Notes: a model not told the origin generated them from the sequence alone. Positions 51,610 to 61,049 are shown, numbered from the stretch's first letter. The stretch: 64,000 nucleotides of DNA from CAXMST01 sp963700785 (GCA_963700785.1 CAVOYZ010000004.1:1-64000); one strand, 5' to 3'. Numbers and translations: made by a program.

Positions 51610-52098
51610 TCAGCCCGCCAGCCGAGTGGCCATCAGGTGCATCCGCGTCACCGCGATCGCGGCGTTGCGACCCTGATCCCGCTTGCCGCCGCCGGCGCGA
51701 GCCTCGGCCTGCTCGCGAGTGTCGCAGGTGATCACCCCGAAGGCGGTCGGAACGCCGGTGCGCAGCGCGACGTCCTGGATGCCGCGGGCGGCCTCGCCGC
51801 AGACCAGGTCGTAGTGGTCGGTCTCGCCGCGGATCACGACACCGAGGCAGGCGATTCCGGCGTAGCGGCCGCTGTCGGCGCAGAGCCTCGCGGCGAGCGG
51901 GAGCTCGAAGGCGCCGGGCACCTCGTGGACATCGACCGACGACGCCTCGACCCCATCCTCGGAGAAGGCCGTTGTGGCGCCGGCGACGAGCCGGTCGGCG
52001 AGGTCGCGGTAGAAGGTGGCTACGCAGATCGCCCACTCGGCGCCGCCGAGGGCCTCCCGCTGCGCATCGCTGAGGGCCGGCTCAGTCGTCGCGCTCAC
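51610..52098 (-). CDS. ribH: 6,7-dimethyl-8-ribityllumazine synthase
   Basis: 162 residues with VPGAFELPLAARL, GVVIRGETDHYDLVCGEAARGIQDV and the His in TDHYD; TGVPTAFGVITCDTREQAEARAG completes the family signature. It condenses the pyrimidinedione with dihydroxybutanone phosphate. The GTG start overlaps the end of ribBA by 17 bp. Last gene of the rib operon. Confidence 0.95.
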   Translation of the reverse strand: MSATTEPALSDAQREALGGAEWAICVATFYRDLADRLVAGATTAFSEDGVEASSVDVHEVPGAFELPLAARLCADSGRYAGIACLGVVIRGETDHYDLVCGEAARGIQDVALRTGVPTAFGVITCDTREQAEARAGGGKRDQGRNAAIAVTRMHLMATRLAG

Positions 52099-53425
52099 CG
52101 TCCTCGTCGGAGCGCTCGTGTCCGGAGTCGCGCTCGTGCTCGGAGTGGATCATCTCGTCGTCGAGACCCAGCGCCTGGTGGTGGAGCGTGTGGCCGAGCC
52201 GTTCGCGCTTGGTCCGCAGGTAGTCCTCGTTGTGGGCGTTCGGCTCGGAGCGGATCGGGACCTGTTCGGTGACCGACAGCCCGTAGCCCTCCATGCCGAT
52301 GATCTTCTTCGGATTGTTGGTCAGGATCCGGATGCTGGAGAGGCCGAGGTCCTTGAGGATCTGCGCTCCGATCCCATAGTCGCGGAGGTCGGCCGGGAGA
52401 CCGAGCTTCAGGTTCGCGTCGACGGTGTCGAGGCCCTCCTCCTGCAGCTTGTAGGCGCGGAGCTTGTTCAGCAGGCCGATGCCCCGGCCCTCCTGCGAGA
52501 GGTAGAGCAGCACCCCCATCCCCTCAGCGTCGATCTGCGCCATCGCGGCCTCGAGCTGCTCACCGCAGTCACAGCGCATGCTGTGGAAGACATCGCCGGT
52601 CAGGCACTCGCTGTGGACGCGAACGAGCACGTCTGAGGCACCGGCCACCTCGCCCTTGACCATCGCCACGTGGTGCTTGTCGTCCACCAGCGAGCGATAG
52701 CCGACCGCCGTGAAGTCCCCCAGCGCCGTCGGCAGGCTGGTCGAGACGATCCGCTCGACGAGCTTCTCGGTTCGGCGCCGGTAGGCGATCAGGTCGGCGA
52801 CCGTGACCATCAGCAGGTCGTGCTCGCGGCAGTAGGCCTCGAGATCGGGAACGCGGGCCATCGTCCCGTCCTCGTTCATGATCTCGCAGATCACCCCGGC
52901 CGGTATCAGCCCGGCGAGGCGCGCCAGGTCGATGCTCGCCTCGGTGTGACCGGTCCGCTCCAGCACCCCCCCGCCCTTCGCCTTGAGCGGGAAGATGTGG
53001 CCGGGCTGGACCAGGTCGTCCGGTCCGGAGCTGGGGTCGATCGCGACCTGGATCGTGCGGGCCCGGTCGTGGGCCGAGATCCCCGTCGTAACCCCCTCCG
53101 CGGCCTCGATCGTGATCGTGAAGGCGGTCTGCAGGGGCGCCTCGTTCTTGGCCGTCATCAGGTTCAGCCCGAGCTCCTCGCAGCGGGTCGGGCTGAGCGC
53201 CAGGCAGATCAGCCCGCGACCGTGCTTGGCCATGAAGTTGACCGCCTCCGGCGTCGCGAACTGCGCTGCCATCACCAGGTCGCCCTCGTTCTCGCGATCC
53301 TCGCCGTCGCAGACGACGACCATGCGCCCGCAGCGGATCGCCTCGATCGCATCCTCGATCTTCGAGAACGGGGACTCGCCGGCGCCGCGGGTCCCCTGCG
53401 GCCGGCTCTGATCAGATCTCGTCAT
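52082..53425 (-). CDS. ribBA: Bifunctional DHBP synthase/GTP cyclohydrolase II
   Basis: 447 residues. The RibB half (about 15-215) has DGEDRENEGDLVMAAQ, HGRGLICLAL and GHTEASIDLARLAG. The RibA half has the zinc site CLTGDVFHSMRCDCGEQL and YLSQEGRGIGLLNKLRAYKLQ. The last ~35 residues are His/Glu/Asp-rich and unusual. ATG 53425 is preferred over GTG 53428, because AGGAG lies five bases before ATG but only two before GTG. It overlaps the ribE stop by one base (TGATG). Confidence 0.96.
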   Translation of the reverse strand: MTRSDQSRPQGTRGAGESPFSKIEDAIEAIRCGRMVVVCDGEDRENEGDLVMAAQFATPEAVNFMAKHGRGLICLALSPTRCEELGLNLMTAKNEAPLQTAFTITIEAAEGVTTGISAHDRARTIQVAIDPSSGPDDLVQPGHIFPLKAKGGGVLERTGHTEASIDLARLAGLIPAGVICEIMNEDGTMARVPDLEAYCREHDLLMVTVADLIAYRRRTEKLVERIVSTSLPTALGDFTAVGYRSLVDDKHHVAMVKGEVAGASDVLVRVHSECLTGDVFHSMRCDCGEQLEAAMAQIDAEGMGVLLYLSQEGRGIGLLNKLRAYKLQEEGLDTVDANLKLGLPADLRDYGIGAQILKDLGLSSIRILTNNPKKIIGMEGYGLSVTEQVPIRSEPNAHNEDYLRTKRERLGHTLHHQALGLDDEMIHSEHERDSGHERSDEDGERDD

Positions 53426-54027
53426 CACGTCTCCTCTCCGCGGAAGCCTTGCAGGAGTCGCTCCACGTAGCGGGCCAGCAGGTCGACCTCGACGTTGACC
53501 GTGCGTCCCACCTCGAGCTCGGCGAGCGTCGTCCGCTCCAGCGTCTCCGGCGCCAGCGAGACCTCGACGCGCTCGCCGCGCAGCTTCGCGACGGTGAGGC
53601 TGACGCCGTCGAGGGCGATCGAGCCGCGCTCGACGACGTAGCGGGCGAGCGGGCCCGCAAGCGTCACCTCGACCCGCCTGGCGAACCCGTCGTCGCTGAC
53701 CGCGGCAACCTCTGCGGTCCCATCGACGTGCCCCTGAACGATGTGGCCGCCGAGGTGATCAGCGGCCCGCAGAGCCGGCTCGAGGTTGACGCGGCTCTCC
53801 GCCCCGAGGCTCGCGAGCGAGGTCATCCCGAGGGTCTGGTTCATCACGGCGGCCTCGAAGGCCCCGTCCGGCTCGCCCGCGACCGTCAGGCAGACGCCGT
53901 TGACGGCGATCGAGTCGCCCCCCGCGAGCGCTCCCGCAAGTCGGGTCCGGACCCGCAGGCGCGCGCCCTCGTCCGAGGCGTCGACCGCCTCGACCGTGCC
54001 GACGTCCGCGATCAGGCCCGTGAACAT
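53425..54027 (-). CDS. ribE: Riboflavin synthase alpha chain
   Basis: 200 residues of two lumazine-binding repeats: MFTGLIADVGTVEAV, IAVNGVCLTV, LGGHIVQGHVDGTAEV, then IALDGVSLTVAKL in the second repeat. It forms riboflavin from two lumazines. One base separates it from ribD and it overlaps ribBA. Confidence 0.96.
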   Translation of the reverse strand: MFTGLIADVGTVEAVDASDEGARLRVRTRLAGALAGGDSIAVNGVCLTVAGEPDGAFEAAVMNQTLGMTSLASLGAESRVNLEPALRAADHLGGHIVQGHVDGTAEVAAVSDDGFARRVEVTLAGPLARYVVERGSIALDGVSLTVAKLRGERVEVSLAPETLERTTLAELEVGRTVNVEVDLLARYVERLLQGFRGEET

Positions 54028-54028
54028 C

Positions 54029-55159
54029 TCACCACTCCCGCATTCGCGCCCTGATCAGGAGGTCCTCGCCGCACGCCTCCCACTCCATCGACAGCGCCGA
54101 TCGGGCATCGGCCAACCGACCGACGCCGGCGCCGCCGAGCAGCGGTCGCGCCTCGGCCCCACCGAGCAGCTTCGGAGCGACGAACAGCCTCAGCTCGTCG
54201 ATCTCCCCGGCGTCGGCGAAGGCGCCTGCCAGCGTCGGCCCGCCCTCGAGCAGCAGGCTCGTGACCTCGCGGCGGCCGAGCTCCCCGAGGGCGGTGCGGA
54301 GCCGTTCGGGGCCCTCGCCACCGCAGACGATCACCTCGACCCCGGCGTTCGTCAGCCCGTCGATTCGCGGCTTTGCAGCCTCGGGGCCGGCGATCACGAG
54401 CACCGGTGCCTCGGTGGCGGTGGCGACGAGCCTCCCGTCCAGCGGCAACCGCGCCTCGGAATCGAACACGATCCGCTTCGGCTGCCGTTCGGCGCCGACC
54501 CCGCGAGCGGTGAGCAGCGCATCATCGGCGATCGCCGTCCCGATGCCGACGGCCACCGCGTCCACCGAGGCCCGCCAGCGGTGGACCAGCTCTCGGCTCG
54601 CGTCGCCGGATATCCACCGCGAATCGCCGGATGAGGTCGCGGTGCGGCCGTCGAGCGTGACGGCCGACTTCAACGTGACCAGCGGCTGGCCGGTACGGGC
54701 GTGCTTGCGGAACGGCTGGATCAGCAGCCGTGCGGCCGTCGCCTCGGCGCCGTCGATGAACTCGACCGACACCCCCTCGTCGCGCAGGACCCCCGGTCCG
54801 CGGCCGCTGGCGCTCTCGCTCGGGTCGTCGGTGCCGATCACCACGCGCCCGATCCCAGCCGCCGCGACCGCGTCCGCGCAGGGCGGCTGGCGCCCCTGGT
54901 GGGCGCAGGGCTCGAGCGTCACGTACATCGTCGCTCCAGCCAGCTCCGCGCCGCGCTCGCGCGCGTCGGCGATCGCCGCCGTCTCCGCATGAAGGTCCCC
55001 GAGCCGCGCGTGCCAGCCCTGCCCGAGCAGCTCCCCGTCGGCGGCGATCACGGCACCGACCAGCGGATTCGGGCTGACCCTGCCACGGCCGCGCTCGGCC
55101 AGTTCGATCGCACGCCGCATCAAGCTTCGGTCATTGTCGGTGACGACATCGGCTTTCAC
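54029..55159 (-). CDS. ribD: Bifunctional pyrimidine deaminase/reductase
   Basis: 376 residues from GTG 55159, supported by GGAGGG eight bases upstream. The deaminase half has zinc ligands in DLHAETAAIADA and LEPCAHQGRQPPCADAV. The reductase half has VTLKSAVTLDGRTATSSGDSRWISG and LLLEGGPTLAGAF. It performs steps two and three of riboflavin synthesis and is first in the operon ribD-ribE-ribBA-ribH. I see no FMN riboswitch in its leader. Confidence 0.95.
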   Translation of the reverse strand: MKADVVTDNDRSLMRRAIELAERGRGRVSPNPLVGAVIAADGELLGQGWHARLGDLHAETAAIADARERGAELAGATMYVTLEPCAHQGRQPPCADAVAAAGIGRVVIGTDDPSESASGRGPGVLRDEGVSVEFIDGAEATAARLLIQPFRKHARTGQPLVTLKSAVTLDGRTATSSGDSRWISGDASRELVHRWRASVDAVAVGIGTAIADDALLTARGVGAERQPKRIVFDSEARLPLDGRLVATATEAPVLVIAGPEAAKPRIDGLTNAGVEVIVCGGEGPERLRTALGELGRREVTSLLLEGGPTLAGAFADAGEIDELRLFVAPKLLGGAEARPLLGGAGVGRLADARSALSMEWEACGEDLLIRARMREW

Positions 55160-55206
55160 GCGCGTGTCCCTCCGAAGACAGCCGGCCGGGGCCGGATCGA
55201 CGTTGA

Positions 55207-55222
55207 TTGACTGGTCAGTCAA
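55207..55222. promoter_or_regulatory. Palindromic operator-like site upstream of ribD
   Basis: TTGACTG-GT-CAGTCAA is a perfect 7-bp inverted repeat with a 2-bp centre, lying 48 bp before the ribD start and 129 bp before the antiporter start. The size and TGACTGNNCAGTCA form are typical of TetR-family operators. No TetR gene is in the window. Confidence 0.4.
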
Positions 55223-55350
55223 CCGCCATTGTACCGCCGCCCCCTGCGATCACAAAGGCGATTCCGTGCTGCCGGTGTGGCGGCTCATATGCTGACTGCC
55301 TATGCGGTGGCGACGACGACCGGGGATCGAGTTCGAGCGCGGTCGAGACG

Positions 55351-57152
55351 ATGTCCGACGCTGAGCTGATCCTCGTCGGCGGCCTGCTGCTCGCGGCGGG
55401 CATCGCTGCGGCGATGGTCGCCGACCGCGTGCGGGTCCCGGGGCTGGTCCTGTTTCTCGGCCTCGGGATGCTGATCGGCAGCGAGGGGGTCGGCGGCGTC
55501 GAGTTCAACGACGTCGAGCTGACCCGGACGCTGGGGACGATCGGCCTGGTGCTGATCCTGTTCGAGGGCGGCCTGACCGCGGGCTGGAACGAGATCCGTC
55601 CAGTGCTCGCGACGGCACTGTCGCTCGCGGTCGTCGGCACGCTGGCGACCGCGGCGATCGCCGGCCTCGCGGCCAAGTGGCTGTTCGACCTCGGCACGCT
55701 CGAAGCGCTGATCATCGGCTCGGCCGTGGCGGCGACCGACAGCGCTGCGATCTTCGCCGTCCTGCGCGGGTCGACCCTCCGCAAGCGCCTGGCGCGATCG
55801 CTCGAGGGCGAGTCGGGCATGAACGACCCGGTGGCGTTGCTGCTGGTCACCGGCTTCATCGCCTGGATCGAGAATCCCGGCTACGGCCTCGCGAACCTGG
55901 CGGGCGAGTTCGTGCTCGAGCTGTCGATCGGCGCGGCCGTCGGAGTCGGGGTCGGCGTCGTGGCCCGCAAGGCGTTCCGCGAGCTCGACTACCCGACCGC
56001 CGGGCTCTACCCGGTCGCATCGATCGCCTCCGTCGGGCTCTCCTACGGCCTCGCCGAGCTCGCCCACGGCTCGGGCTTCCTCGCCGTGTACCTGACCGGC
56101 CTCGCGCTCGGGACCGGCATCCTCCCGGCCCGGCGAACGATCACCGGCTTCCATCAGGGGGTCAGCTGGGTCGCCCAGATCTCGCTCTTCTTCCTGCTCG
56201 GCCTGCTGGTCGTGCCGAGCGAGCTCGGCAGCGTCGCGCCGGAGGGGATCGCGCTGGCGCTGGTCGTGATGTTCATCGCGCGCCCAGACGGCAACGCTGC
56301 TCGCCACCCAGGTGGCGAGCTTTCGCTTTCGCGAGCGGCTGATGCTGAGCTGGGCCGGGATGCGCGGCGCGATCCCGATCTGGCTTGCGACCTTTCCGGT
56401 GATCGCCGGGATCAACGACAGCGCCTTCGTCTTCGACGTCGTCTTCTTCGTCGTCGTGCTCTCGACCCTGGTGCAGGGGATGAGCTTCGAGCCGCTGGCC
56501 GAGCGGCTCGGGCTGACGACCGACGAGCCGGCCCTCCCCCGCCCACTGGTCGAGATCGGGATGATCCAGGAGCTCGGCGGCGACGTGTTCGCCTACCGGG
56601 TGGGCGCCCACGACGCCGCGGTCGGGCACATGGTCAAGGAGCTCGGCCTGCCGCGCAACGCCCTCGTCAACCTGATCGTGCGCGGCGGCGAGGCCCTGCC
56701 GCCGCGCGGCTCCACCGTGATCGAGGGTGGCGATGAGCTGCACCTGCTCGTCCGGCGGGAGGCCCGCGGCGAGGTCGGCGAGCTGATCGAGGCGTGGCGC
56801 GACGGCCCGGTCGGTGAGCCGCCCCTGCCTGAGCTCGGGGTCAGAGGCTCCCCCTCGATCTTCTCGGTCCGCCCGACCAGCCCAGCAGGACGGCGATCCC
56901 GGTGCTCCCGAGCGGCTCGCCGGCGTCGAGGTGGCCCGCATCCTGCGGACGCGCAGCGACCGCTCGGCCGCGGTGGCGGCGCTCCACGACGGGCGATTCG
57001 CGGTGACCGCGCCGGACCTGATCGCGGTCGGCGGCCGCCGCGCGCTGGCGCGCTGGTGCGTGGGCCGGGCCGAGCAGCTCGAGATCAGCCCGCAGGAGCG
57101 CGCCTGGTGGCAGGAGGCGGTCGGCGTGCTGAACGCTCCGGGCCTGCGCTGA
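55351..57152 (+). CDS. K+/H+ antiporter (CPA1) with TrkA-C domain, two frame breaks
   Basis: From ATG 55351 about 310 residues encode membrane helices of a CPA1 exchanger, including VLILFEGGLTAGW, AAVAATDSAAIFAVLRG and GESGMNDPVALLL (ion-site acids). Near 56278-56286 the frame shifts +1, and the transporter resumes as SFRFRERLMLSWAGMRGAIPIWLATFPV. A TrkA-C (RCK_C) domain follows (RVGAHDAAVGHMVKELGLPRNA). Near 56881 a second +1 shift leads to a C-terminal ~85-residue domain, VEVARILRTRSDRSAAVAALHDG to VGVLNAPGLR. Removing one C at each CCC restores about 599 residues. TrkA-C suggests gating by nucleotide or second messenger. Confidence 0.82.
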
Positions 57153-57177
57153 GGGCGAGCGATCTCGGGCGGGCGGG

Positions 57178-57864
57178 CTACGCGGCGCCGGCCGCCGCGG
57201 CAATCGCCGCGTAGGCCTCGGCGGGATCGGGCTGCGAGAAGATCGCCGAGCCGGCGACGAACAGGTCGGTCCCCGCGGCCGCGGCGAGGGGTGCCGTGCG
57301 CGGGTCGATGCCGCCGTCGATCTCGATCCGGGGGCGATCGCTGAGCGCCCGCAGGCGCTCGACCTTGCCGGGCGAGGACTCGATGAAAGCCTGACCGCCC
57401 CAGCCGGGGTTGACGCTCATGCAGAGCAGGATGTCGGCGAGCTCCGCGACCTCGGCCGCCGCGGCCGGCGGAGTAGCCGGGTTCAGCGCCAGCCCCGCCA
57501 GGCAGCCGGCTTCTCGGACCGCCGCGAGCAGGCGGTGCGCGTGCGGGGTCGCCTCGAGGTGGAAGCTGATCGAGTCGGCCCCCGCGGCCGCGAACTCCGC
57601 GACCTGCCGTCCCGGCTCCTCGATCATCAGGTGGCAGTCGAGGACCCCGCCCGCCTCGTGAACCTGCTCGGCGATCGCCGAGACGATCAGCGGTCCGATC
57701 GTGATCGGGGGGACGAAGCGCCCGTCCATCACGTCGACGTGGATCACCCGGGCCCCGGCGTCCATCACCTCCGCCACCTGACTGCCGAGCCGCGCGAAGT
57801 CGGACGAGAGGATCGACGGGGCGATCCGTCGCCCCTCGAAGGCACTGCGGTCGGGCCCGCTCAC
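57178..57864 (-). CDS. rpe: Ribulose-phosphate 3-epimerase
   Basis: 228 residues from GTG 57864 (GTGA overlap with the zinc-ribbon gene). TIM-barrel signatures: IAPSILSSDFARLGSQV, VIHVDVMDGRFVPPITIGP, LDCHLMIEEPGRQV, MSVNPGWGGQAFIESS and IEIDGGIDPRT. It interconverts ribulose- and xylulose-5-phosphate in the pentose phosphate pathway. Confidence 0.96.
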   Translation of the reverse strand: MSGPDRSAFEGRRIAPSILSSDFARLGSQVAEVMDAGARVIHVDVMDGRFVPPITIGPLIVSAIAEQVHEAGGVLDCHLMIEEPGRQVAEFAAAGADSISFHLEATPHAHRLLAAVREAGCLAGLALNPATPPAAAAEVAELADILLCMSVNPGWGGQAFIESSPGKVERLRALSDRPRIEIDGGIDPRTAPLAAAAGTDLFVAGSAIFSQPDPAEAYAAIAAAAGAA

Positions 57865-58094
57865 ACCAGCCTCAGCATCGACTCGTTGCAGGTCCGGCAG
57901 CGCAGGTCGCTCTCGGTCTTCATCCTGACGATCGTCTGGTGCACCCCGCATCCCGGGCACTGCGAGACCAACTCGAAGCGCTTCAGGCAGTTGACGCAGC
58001 GCAGGCGACCCGGGAGCTGCGTCGACCGCAGCCAGGGCTCACCGCAGCCCGGACAGGTCGGTTGCCGCAGGATCGCCTGTTCCGAGCCGCTCAA
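57861..58094 (-). CDS. Small double zinc-ribbon protein
   Basis: 77 residues with four CxxC knuckles: CPGCGEPW, CVNCLKRF, CPGCGVHQ and CRTCNESM, enough for two zinc ribbons. No other domain is present. It is translated between rsmB and rpe with four-base overlaps on both sides. I do not know its role; binding RNA or acting as a zinc store are possibilities. Confidence 0.82.
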   Translation of the reverse strand: MSGSEQAILRQPTCPGCGEPWLRSTQLPGRLRCVNCLKRFELVSQCPGCGVHQTIVRMKTESDLRCRTCNESMLRLV

Positions 58095-59452
58095 GCCACT
58101 CGCTCCACGCCGGCGATGAAGAAGCCGTCACTGCCGTCCCGGTCGGGGAGCAGCTGCAGCGATCTCGGATCGCGGTCATCGGCGAGCGACGGAAGCGAGC
58201 TCGAGAGATTCAACGGGCGCAGCTGCCGATCACGCTCGAGCGCCGCTGCCACCACTCCCTCCCCCTCGGCCCGGCTGATCGTGCAGACGGCGTAGATCGC
58301 CCGGCCGCCCGGCCGCAGCGCCCTGGTCCCCGCCGCCAGCAGCCGGCTCTGGAGATCGGCGAGCCCGGCGAGGTCTGCCTCAGAGCGGCGCCAGCGCAGG
58401 TCGGGTCGCGAGGCGAGGGTTCCAAGTCCGGAGCAGGGAGCATCCACGAGGACGCGATCGTAGCCCGATCCGAGATCGAGCTCGGTGCCGTCCCCGCAGG
58501 CGACCTCCACCCGATCGAGGCCGAGGCGCTCGCAGAGCTGCCCGATCTCCCTCGCCCGGCCGGCATCCCGCTCGACCGCGACGACCTTGCCCTCGCTGCC
58601 GGCTGCCGCCGCGAGCTGGGTGGTCTTGATCCCGGGAGCGGCGCAGAGATCGAGGATCCGATCGCCCTCGCGAACCCCGAGCAGCGCCGCAGCGAGCGCC
58701 GAGCCACGTGACTGCGGCAGCAGCTCTCCGGCCCGCACGGCCGCCTCCACCGCGGTCCACTCACCCCCGGTGACCGCCAGCAGGGCGCAGCCGGCGGCGA
58801 GCTCAGGATCAAGCAGCTCGCACTCGACCCCCAGCGCTCGCAGTCGCTCGAGAAGGGCGTTCCCGGCGACCGTGCCGGTCGGCCTGTAGAGCCGCCGCGG
58901 GGGCTCGTTGGCGGCCGCCAGCAGGCTCAGCGCGCGCTGCTCGCCCCGCTCGTGCCACCAGAGCTCCGCGATCCAGGCCGGCACCGAAAAGGCGATCGCC
59001 GCCGCCGCGGGCGAATCGTGGCGAAGCCCGTCGAGAAGCCCGGCACCCTCGCGCGTGGCCCGGCGGAGAACCGCATTGACCAGCCCGGAGCCGCGGTGGC
59101 GTCGCTGACCGTCCCGCCCCCCCTTCGCCAGTCCGACCGCCTGATCGACCGCCGCGTGCGCCGACGCCCCGTCGTCGAACAGCAGCTCGAACAGGCCCAG
59201 CCTCAGGGCCGCCCTGAGCGGCGGATCGATGCTCGACGCCGGTCGATCCGCGAGCTCGGCGATCAGGTGATCGCAGGTTCCTCGCCGCTGCACCGAGCCG
59301 TAGGCAAGCCGCTGCGCGAGCGCGCGGTCGCGGCCCTCGAGCGCGAACCGATCGGCCGCGGACCGGAGCGCCCGATCGGCGTAGGCCCCCTGCTCGAAGA
59401 CCCGCCGCAAGACCTCATAGGCGGCCCTGCGGGCGGGCGTCGGCGCGCTCAA
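58091..59452 (-). CDS. rsmB: 16S rRNA (cytosine-967-C5)-methyltransferase RsmB
   Basis: TTG 59452 overlaps the fmt stop (TTGA) and gives 453 residues. The N-terminal NusB-like domain (about 1-145) has RRAAYEVLRRVFEQGAYAD and SGLVNAVLRR. The methyltransferase part has DLCAAPGIKTTQLAA, DAPCSGLGTLASRPDLRWRR and YAVCTISRAEGE, the two Cys being the release and nucleophilic residues. Confidence 0.94.
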   Translation of the reverse strand: MSAPTPARRAAYEVLRRVFEQGAYADRALRSAADRFALEGRDRALAQRLAYGSVQRRGTCDHLIAELADRPASSIDPPLRAALRLGLFELLFDDGASAHAAVDQAVGLAKGGRDGQRRHRGSGLVNAVLRRATREGAGLLDGLRHDSPAAAAIAFSVPAWIAELWWHERGEQRALSLLAAANEPPRRLYRPTGTVAGNALLERLRALGVECELLDPELAAGCALLAVTGGEWTAVEAAVRAGELLPQSRGSALAAALLGVREGDRILDLCAAPGIKTTQLAAAAGSEGKVVAVERDAGRAREIGQLCERLGLDRVEVACGDGTELDLGSGYDRVLVDAPCSGLGTLASRPDLRWRRSEADLAGLADLQSRLLAAGTRALRPGGRAIYAVCTISRAEGEGVVAAALERDRQLRPLNLSSSLPSLADDRDPRSLQLLPDRDGSDGFFIAGVERVA

Positions 59453-60384
59453 CTCGATTCGACCCGCTCGGGCGCCGTGTGCCCGCGCAGCCAGTCGGCA
59501 CTCGCCATCGCGCGCCCCCCGGGCGGCTGCAGCTCGCTGACGACGAGCGCCCCCTGCGAGCAGCCGACGACCAGCCGCCCGCGGTCGTCGGCAATCACGC
59601 GGCCGGGGCCCAGCCCCGGCTCGGGTGGCGCGGCCTCCGCCGCCCGGACCCCGAGACGATCGCCACCGGGCAGCTCCAGAAAGGCGCCGATGTGTGGGGT
59701 CAGCGCTCGCACGGTCCGGGCCAGCTCGACGGCGTCGCGCCCGGGATCGAGCCGCCGATCCGCGGGCCCGATCTTGTCCGCGTAGGTGACGCCCTCGTCC
59801 GCCTGCGGCGTGAAGGTCAGCGTCCCGGCCGAGCGCCGGTCCAGCGCCTCGATCAGCATCCTCCCACCGAGCTCCGCGAGCCGCGTGGACAGCTCCGCGA
59901 AGTCCTCGCCGGCTCCGACGGCAACCTCCTCGCTGAGCGCGACCGGGCCCGAGTCGAGTCCCTCGGTGAGCCGCATGATCGCGACCCCGGCGCGCTCGTC
60001 GCCCGCCATCAGCGCCCGCTCGATCGGCGCCGCCCCGCGCCAGCGGGGAAGCAGCGAGGGATGCACGTTGAGCATCGGCAGTCGGGTCAGCAACGGCTCC
60101 TTGATCAGCTGCCCGAACGCGCACACGCAGCCGATCTCGGCTCCGCAGTCGCTGAGCCGCGCGATCGACTCGGGCTCGTTGACGCTCGCCGTCTGGTGCA
60201 GGTCGAGCTCCAGCTCGCGGGCCAGCTCGGCAACCGGCGGCGAGGCGAGCTTGCGACCACGGCCGCTGGGACGATCGGGGGGAGTGACGACCAGCAGCGG
60301 CCGGTGGGCGGAGTCCGCGAGGGCGCCGAGCACCGCGGCGGCGAACTCCGAGCTGCCCAGGTAGGCGTTCGCTACCGCGCTCAC
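59449..60384 (-). CDS. fmt: Methionyl-tRNA formyltransferase
   Basis: 311 residues from GTG 60384 (GTGA overlap with def). AYLGSSEFAAAVL starts the fold; LNVHPSLLPRWRGAAPIERALMAGD holds the catalytic His and the formyl-THF site, with MRLTEGLDSGPV; the C-terminal OB domain includes LVVSELQPPGGRAMASADWLRG. It formylates initiator Met-tRNA. Confidence 0.96.
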   Translation of the reverse strand: MSAVANAYLGSSEFAAAVLGALADSAHRPLLVVTPPDRPSGRGRKLASPPVAELARELELDLHQTASVNEPESIARLSDCGAEIGCVCAFGQLIKEPLLTRLPMLNVHPSLLPRWRGAAPIERALMAGDERAGVAIMRLTEGLDSGPVALSEEVAVGAGEDFAELSTRLAELGGRMLIEALDRRSAGTLTFTPQADEGVTYADKIGPADRRLDPGRDAVELARTVRALTPHIGAFLELPGGDRLGVRAAEAAPPEPGLGPGRVIADDRGRLVVGCSQGALVVSELQPPGGRAMASADWLRGHTAPERVESS

Positions 60385-61049
60385 CGTTCGATCGGCGGGG
60401 CGGGCACCGGCGGATCGGCCCGATCCGCCTCCGCCGGCGGACCGTCGTCGTCGGGCTCGAGCATCTCGGGGCTGAAGCTCTCGCCACTGCGAAGCGCCCG
60501 CAGCGCCGCCCGCCGCTGCTCGCGCGGCGTCCGGTCGATGATCAGGACTCCGTCGAGGTGGTCGATCTCGTGCTGGAGAACGCGCGCCTCGAGCCCGGAG
60601 GCCTCGAGCAGGAGCTTGTCGCCGGCGGTGTCGTATCCCGAGATCCGCGCGTGAAGCGGCCGCTCGACATCGACCACGACCCCGGGCAGCGACAGGCATC
60701 CCTCCTCGGCCGTCACGGTCTCCGGCGATGCCCACTCGACCGCCGGGTTGACGATCCCCCGCGGGGCGGAGTCGGGGCCGGCCTGGAAGACGAGCAGCCG
60801 TCGCATCACGCCGAGCTGGGTCGCGGCGAGCCCGATCCCGAGCGCATCGTGCATCAGGCCGACCATCCGGTCCGCCTCGCCCGCGAGCTCGGGGCCGAAG
60901 TCCGTGATCTCGGACGCCCGCGACTTGAGCACGGGGTCGCCGAACTTGCGGACGACGGCGAGCGCCTCACGGCGTCGCGCGCGCTCCTCCTCCTCGGCCT
61001 CGGCGTCGGGCTCGGGCGGCAGAGCCTCTGGCTGATCGGTATCGCTCAT
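60381..61049 (-). CDS. def: Peptide deformylase
   Basis: 222 residues. The three metal/active-site boxes are present: GIGLAATQLG, EEGCLSLPG and QHEIDHLDG. It has Glu/Pro-rich extensions at both ends (about 30 and 40 residues). It removes the N-formyl group placed through Fmt, whose gene it overlaps. Confidence 0.96.
   Translation of the reverse strand: MSDTDQPEALPPEPDAEAEEEERARRREALAVVRKFGDPVLKSRASEITDFGPELAGEADRMVGLMHDALGIGLAATQLGVMRRLLVFQAGPDSAPRGIVNPAVEWASPETVTAEEGCLSLPGVVVDVERPLHARISGYDTAGDKLLLEASGLEARVLQHEIDHLDGVLIIDRTPREQRRAALRALRSGESFSPEMLEPDDDGPPAEADRADPPVPAPPIER

Noticed and set aside
58091..60735. Very long minus-strand frames extending rsmB and fmt upstream
   Set aside because: The extensions overlap the neighbouring genes in other frames and have shadow composition; overlap starts TTGA and GTGA explain the real genes.
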